Assembly: GCA_000934385.1 (NCBI GenBank)
Contig: KN880484.1
Span: forward strand, 1 to 64,000
DNA from: Cylindrobasidium torrendii FP15055 ss-10
Lineage: Eukaryota > Basidiomycota > Agaricomycetes > Agaricales > Physalacriaceae
DNA length: 64,000 nucleotides
Reading direction: 5' to 3'
Made by a program: the position numbers and the translations under genes
In this document: piece by piece, positions 60,421 to 64,000 of the stretch
Numbering within the stretch: the stretch's first letter is position 1
Layout of the letters: every line of letters starts with the position of its first letter
Notes under the pieces: generated by a model
What the model was told of the DNA's origin: nothing
The model's database searches: none
Seen by the model: the letters and a program-made list of their open reading frames with translations, nothing else

Positions 60421-61963
60421 TCAGAGGGCGTACATCGGAGGCGGAGGGCGCCGCGGTCCAGCGGGAACTCCCAGAATCCTGATGCGGCCTACAGCTTCAG
60501 GTTTGAACACCTCTTCCGGCACTCTAATAACCGCAGGCTGCAAGAGGGTACTGTATGTACCAAGACCGTCGTCCTCGTCACCATTGGGATTCTTTCGCGG
60601 ATATAGAGGGATGATGTTCTTGTTTGTCGCGTCTGCTTCTTCTTCATCGAGTTCGCGAGCGAACGCCGTGAAAGGCCTACAAATGGTCAATCTTGGCCCA
60701 AAGGACGCGGGCGAGTCTGCCACTCACTGGAGACGAGAAATAACAAAGCTCGTTCCACCCGTCCTTGCAGGCTCTGGACGAGTTTTCCCGCTACACACTT
60801 GATGAGAAGCGAGGTGCACGTAACAGCAGTCCACATACCTCGTCAAGGCTATCGAAGTAAGCAGATTCGCAAAGATCTTTTTCGACTCGGGTGTCCATCC
60901 AAAGATCGCGAAGAACACAAAGCTTGAGACCACGTTGAACCACCGTTGCATCTCCACGCCTGCTGCTACTTCTGCGCGCGCACGCCAAATACTGGCCGGG
61001 AGAATCTCGACATCAGACAGACCAGAGTGCATGTCTTTCCAACCAGTCCACGGGCTCACAAAGGAAACATTGCTCGCAAGAACCCACAAGGAACAGGTCA
61101 CGGTGAGGATGGCGCCGGTCGTCGAAATCAACATGAGGCGCACGTAGAGGCTATGGGTGATTCTGTATCCTCCTGCTATGTTGCGGCGCCTGCGCTTCAC
61201 GATGTTGCGAATGTTCGCAACTGGGGGAAATATGAGAGCTCTGCTTGGAGTAAGAGAGCAACAGCTTGCGTACCGCAGTAGGCTGTTGTGATTAGACCCA
61301 GAGTGAGGGGAGGGACGTTGACAAGGGCAATGGACATCCAAGTGTTGATGGAGGCCGGGGCACAGCCGTAATCCTCAAGAATTTGGTATCTGGAACCTTG
61401 TGGAACGACGTCTGCTTCATGTCAACAGGATGCGCAAAGAAAGTGAACGAACACGCACAGACGACCATTTGGAGAATGGGGAGACCAACACAAATGAGGA
61501 GATCCTCTATCATTGCTCGAGGGACGGTGCTGACCACGGATTTGAAGTTGCAGTCGAAGCTTGCTAGGACGTAGATGCGGCGGTTAATGGCCAGAGTACA
61601 GGCCGAGATAGAGATATCTGTGGCCATGATAATGTGCGACGCTGTTCAAAGATGCGATGAGCTAGTTTGAGATAGGGACGACGCTGCGACGCACATATGT
61701 CGCACCACACTGGTGCGTGGTCCTTTACATTGTGGTTCCAAACGAGCGCGTTGATACAGGCGTTCAGGCAGGCGACAGCAGCCCATGCCATGTACGCGCA
61801 GGACGCGATGTTGTATCCGCCTATACAATTCATTACCACAAGTTAAATGAAAGGTGGCGGTATCGAACGCCAACGCACCTGGCAAGCTTCGCCACGGCAG
61901 TAAAGATACAATGGTCCCCACAGCGGAGAGCACAATGAAAGCCTCGTTTGCTGCCCAAGCCAT
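60421..61963 (-). CDS. STE3: STE3-type pheromone receptor (fungal GPCR)
   Basis: Seven-helix receptor of the basidiomycete mating-pheromone class. The ATG at 61963 gives MAWAANEAFIVLSAVGTIVS then LLPWRSLPG (TM1). GYNIASCAYMAWAAVACLNA and CINALVWNHNVKDHAPVWCD (TM2 and the conserved PVWCD) follow. Next are SACTLAINRRIYVLA (TM3), IEDLLICVGLPILQMVVCAC (TM4), RILEDYGCAPASINTWMSIA then LVNVPPLTLGLITTAYC (extracellular loop and TM5), YVRLMLISTTGAILTVTCSL (TM6), FVSPWTGWKDMHSGLSDVEI, and RWFNVVSSFVFFAIFGWTPE (TM7). The cytoplasmic tail is short and ends PAGPRRPPPPMYAL. Introns of about 50-60 nt near 61665-61715, 61815-61880, 61370-61400, 61215-61275, 60790-60840 and 60677-60745. About 390 residues, intact. 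No pheromone gene or homeodomain genes are in the window. Confidence 0.9.
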
Positions 61964-62438
61964 CCGTGGAGAAGAAAAATGGGGGGAGGGAGATAGATGG
62001 TGGCAGATTTTCAAGCTGAAAGGGAAAGAACTTATTCGTAGCGGCACCATTTATAACAAAAGTGATATATCAACGGGGATAAGCAAACAAAGAATGAATA
62101 CACAGAGTTGAGCTGAATCTTCGCATAACGCGCCTTCCCGCCTTACAATTTGACCCAGCTTCATGATGGTTGAGAGTGGAAGAGAGATTCGGCAAATCCC
62201 GACACTTCCGGCGCGATGCCGATACGTCGTTCTATATAATCAAGCTCAATAACATGAAGGACTTAGCAGCACTATATCCGAGGGTCCAAACAAGTCCAAA
62301 CACACTTGATCTTGTTGTTCTCAGTGTCCAATCAAAATTCGAACGCTACATTATGTAATAAAATTGGCGATATAATACAGGCGTATGAAAGTCGTGAGAG
62401 CGTTAGAGTAAGTAACTTACTCAAAGAATATCGTTATA
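61964..62438. other. Intergenic between STE3 and BCS1-like genes
   Basis: STE3 promoter and BCS1-like 3' flank. No CaaX-type peptide or other gene found. Confidence 0.4.
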
Positions 62439-64000
62439 TCATTCAGCGCTGTCAGCGTCCACCTTCTCCTCCTTCACCTCAGCCGCTTTTGCCTCTTTCA
62501 TCTCTGCTGCCTTCGCCTTTTTTGCCTCTTTCTTCGCCTTCTTCTCAAGTTCCTCAGCAATCCACGCAGCCGCGCCTTCGACCGCCGCCAAAGGCCAGAC
62601 CTTGTTCGTCATGAGGTATCCCTGCAGCGCCGCCATCGAGAACACACGCTCGGGAACCGCCTCACCAAACTCGTGCGCCAATTTATCCAACACGTCCAGC
62701 GGAATCTTCGACCCCGCATGCGAGTGCGGTTGGAATTGTTGCACTGCCTCATTATCGCCCTCTTCGCCATCCTGGGAGTTCGCTGAAGAGCTTGACTGCA
62801 CAGATGCATATCCAGAATCCGGGGCGGTCTCTGAGGAGGACGAAGACTTGGCGCCGGTCGACTTTTCGGATTGGCGGGAATGAATGTGGTCGGGACGGTA
62901 GAATCGCTTGAAGAGTTCGCGCGCCTGGTATCGGCTGGCCATCTTGAACTCGATGTGCAAATCCATACGCCCTGGGCGTACCAGCGCAGGGTCAAGTGCA
63001 TCGTATTTGTTGGTCGTCGCAAAGAGAATCCGGCCCTCCTGGGCGCCGACACCATCCAGAGCGTTCAGAAGACCACTGAGACTGACCCTAATTGACTCGT
63101 CAGATCCAGATACCCACATTCGCAAGACTATACTGACCTGCTGGTGGTGGCTCCAGGACCCTGCTCCTGCGATTGACTCTTCTTCTTCTTTTCGTCATCT
63201 TCATCATCGTCCCCGCGGTTGATACTGCTCGAGAATGCCGCGTCGATATCTTCCATAAGGGCGATGCACCGTTCTGGGAGGTCGTTGATAAGTTCCCCCA
63301 GCGCCGCATCGTCAAGCCCCAATCGAGATAGAGAAACGACGTAGATGTCCAAGTTGAGTTCGCCCGCCAAACTGTGGATAATCGATGTCTTGCCAGCGCC
63401 CGGGACGCCATAGAGGAGGTAGCCACGCCTGAAGGGAATGCCGCGCTCGTGGTACCACTCCTTGCTGCCGAGGAAATCCTTGGCGTCATGCACAAGGAGG
63501 TCCTTGATACCAGGCTCCAGGATGATGGACTCAAGACTGCGCTTCGAGCGCTCAGACACTCGTCGCCAACTGTTGCTGGTGTCCGCCACATAGATCGATG
63601 TCGACTTCTCCTGCGCGGCCACATACGCCTTGCGGGCCTCATTGAGCAAATCGAAGAGCACCGAGCGATTGCGTGCAACAATGCTAAAGGAGGAGTCAGG
63701 ACATGTATTTACCCCAAGACATGAGGAAACCCACCTGATGTGTAACGTCGACCGTTTGTAGTAAGAATCGGTATTCTCGTCCTGCTGCTTGTACAACGAG
63801 ACGTAATGCCACCCGAACCATATGTTGTACGAGGTCGAGAGGGCTGGAAGACACACTACACGCGTGGTGTTGTCCTCTTCGCCCTCAGCTTTCTCGAGAA
63901 GGATGCCGGTTTTGCCATAGGACGAGGTGGAAATTGCGATGTTACGCGTCTTTTCCCACTGCGGCTGCTGGGATAGCCACACCATCAGCCATTCTGGAAG
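62439..64000 (-). CDS. BCS1: BCS1-like mitochondrial AAA ATPase, 3' part
   Basis: Bcs1 translocates folded Rieske protein across the inner mitochondrial membrane; basidiomycetes also have many divergent paralogues. The start lies beyond the right edge. Visible: BCS1_N-type strands (ALSTSYNIWFGWHYVSLYKQ), SLESIILEPGIKDLLVHDAK, WYHERGIPFRRGYLLYGVPG with Walker A GVPGAGKTS (about 63384-63411), Walker B IALMEDIDAAF, then LSGLLNALDGVGAQEGRILF, ATTNKYDALDPALVRPGRMD (second region of homology). Two inserts are unusual: an acidic-basic run after Walker B (INRGDDDEDDEKKKKSQS) and a Ser-rich stretch (SRQSEKSTGAKSSSSSETAP...) after YRPDHIHS. The C-terminus is a Lys/Ala/Glu-rich helix (EELEKKAKKEAKKAKAAEMK). 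Two introns near 63085-63138 and 63685-63735. The divergent features suggest a paralogue rather than the housekeeping Bcs1. Confidence 0.85.

Overview
The window reads as nuclear DNA of a filamentous basidiomycete, most likely an Agaricomycete. Nearly every gene is split by introns of about 45-60 nt. The content is typical of that class: a Ppo-type fatty-acid dioxygenase, a full-length cellobiose dehydrogenase, a DUF6534-like seven-helix protein, an STE3-type receptor and a BCS1-like ATPase. Cellobiose dehydrogenase, a PL1 pectate lyase and a GH105 hydrolase point to a plant-biomass degrader, perhaps a wood decayer. No rRNA, convincing tRNA, CRISPR array or intact transposon was seen. I support 30 protein genes; two are cut by the window edges.

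Layout. 1-6.4 kb: 5' part of a Ppo dioxygenase whose unusually long intron is a large inverted repeat, a secreted pectate lyase and a quinone oxidoreductase, all on the minus strand. 7-15.5 kb: nuclear housekeeping genes, namely an Hpc2/ubinuclein histone chaperone subunit, a Hul5/UBE3C HECT ligase, a ubiquitin E2 with an unusual tail, and AP endonuclease 2. 15.9-21.2 kb: accessory block with a DUF6534-like membrane protein and three tandem paralogues of a small protein with an N-myristoylation motif and a predicted ubiquitin-like fold. 21.4-26.1 kb: Rrp14/SURF6 and cellobiose dehydrogenase. 26.4-35.5 kb: a very large pre-SET/SET/post-SET methyltransferase, an Fe/Mn superoxide dismutase without a mitochondrial presequence, and an EXD1-like exonuclease. 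36-44.5 kb: a stand-alone hydantoinase-B/oxoprolinase half, a small conserved-looking protein, a PTR2-type peptide transporter, complex I subunit NDUFA2 and Rax1. 45-51.3 kb: a membrane-anchored SMP-30-like lactonase, GH105, Mediator subunit 8 and a mitochondrial HMG-box protein. 52-64 kb: a degenerate aminoglycoside-phosphotransferase-like protein, Tup1, a signal-peptide/single-TM protein, an STE3-type receptor and a BCS1-like AAA ATPase running off the right edge.

Several divergent pairs share very short promoters: E2/APN2 (160 bp), NDUFA2/RAX1 (132 bp) and MED8/HMG (108 bp). The pectate lyase, GH105 and possibly the SMP-30 lactonase would act in pectin and sugar-lactone breakdown, and cellobiose dehydrogenase in oxidative cellulose attack. 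The observations most worth following are the myristoylation-motif ubiquitin-like triplet (18.3-21.2 kb), the inverted-repeat intron in ppo, the SUMO-interacting-motif-like clusters in the SET protein and the E2 tail, the apparent pseudokinase and the stand-alone HyuB.

All names come from reading translated sequence and recalled family motifs; nothing was searched. Splice sites were placed by eye from GT/AG signals and frame continuity.
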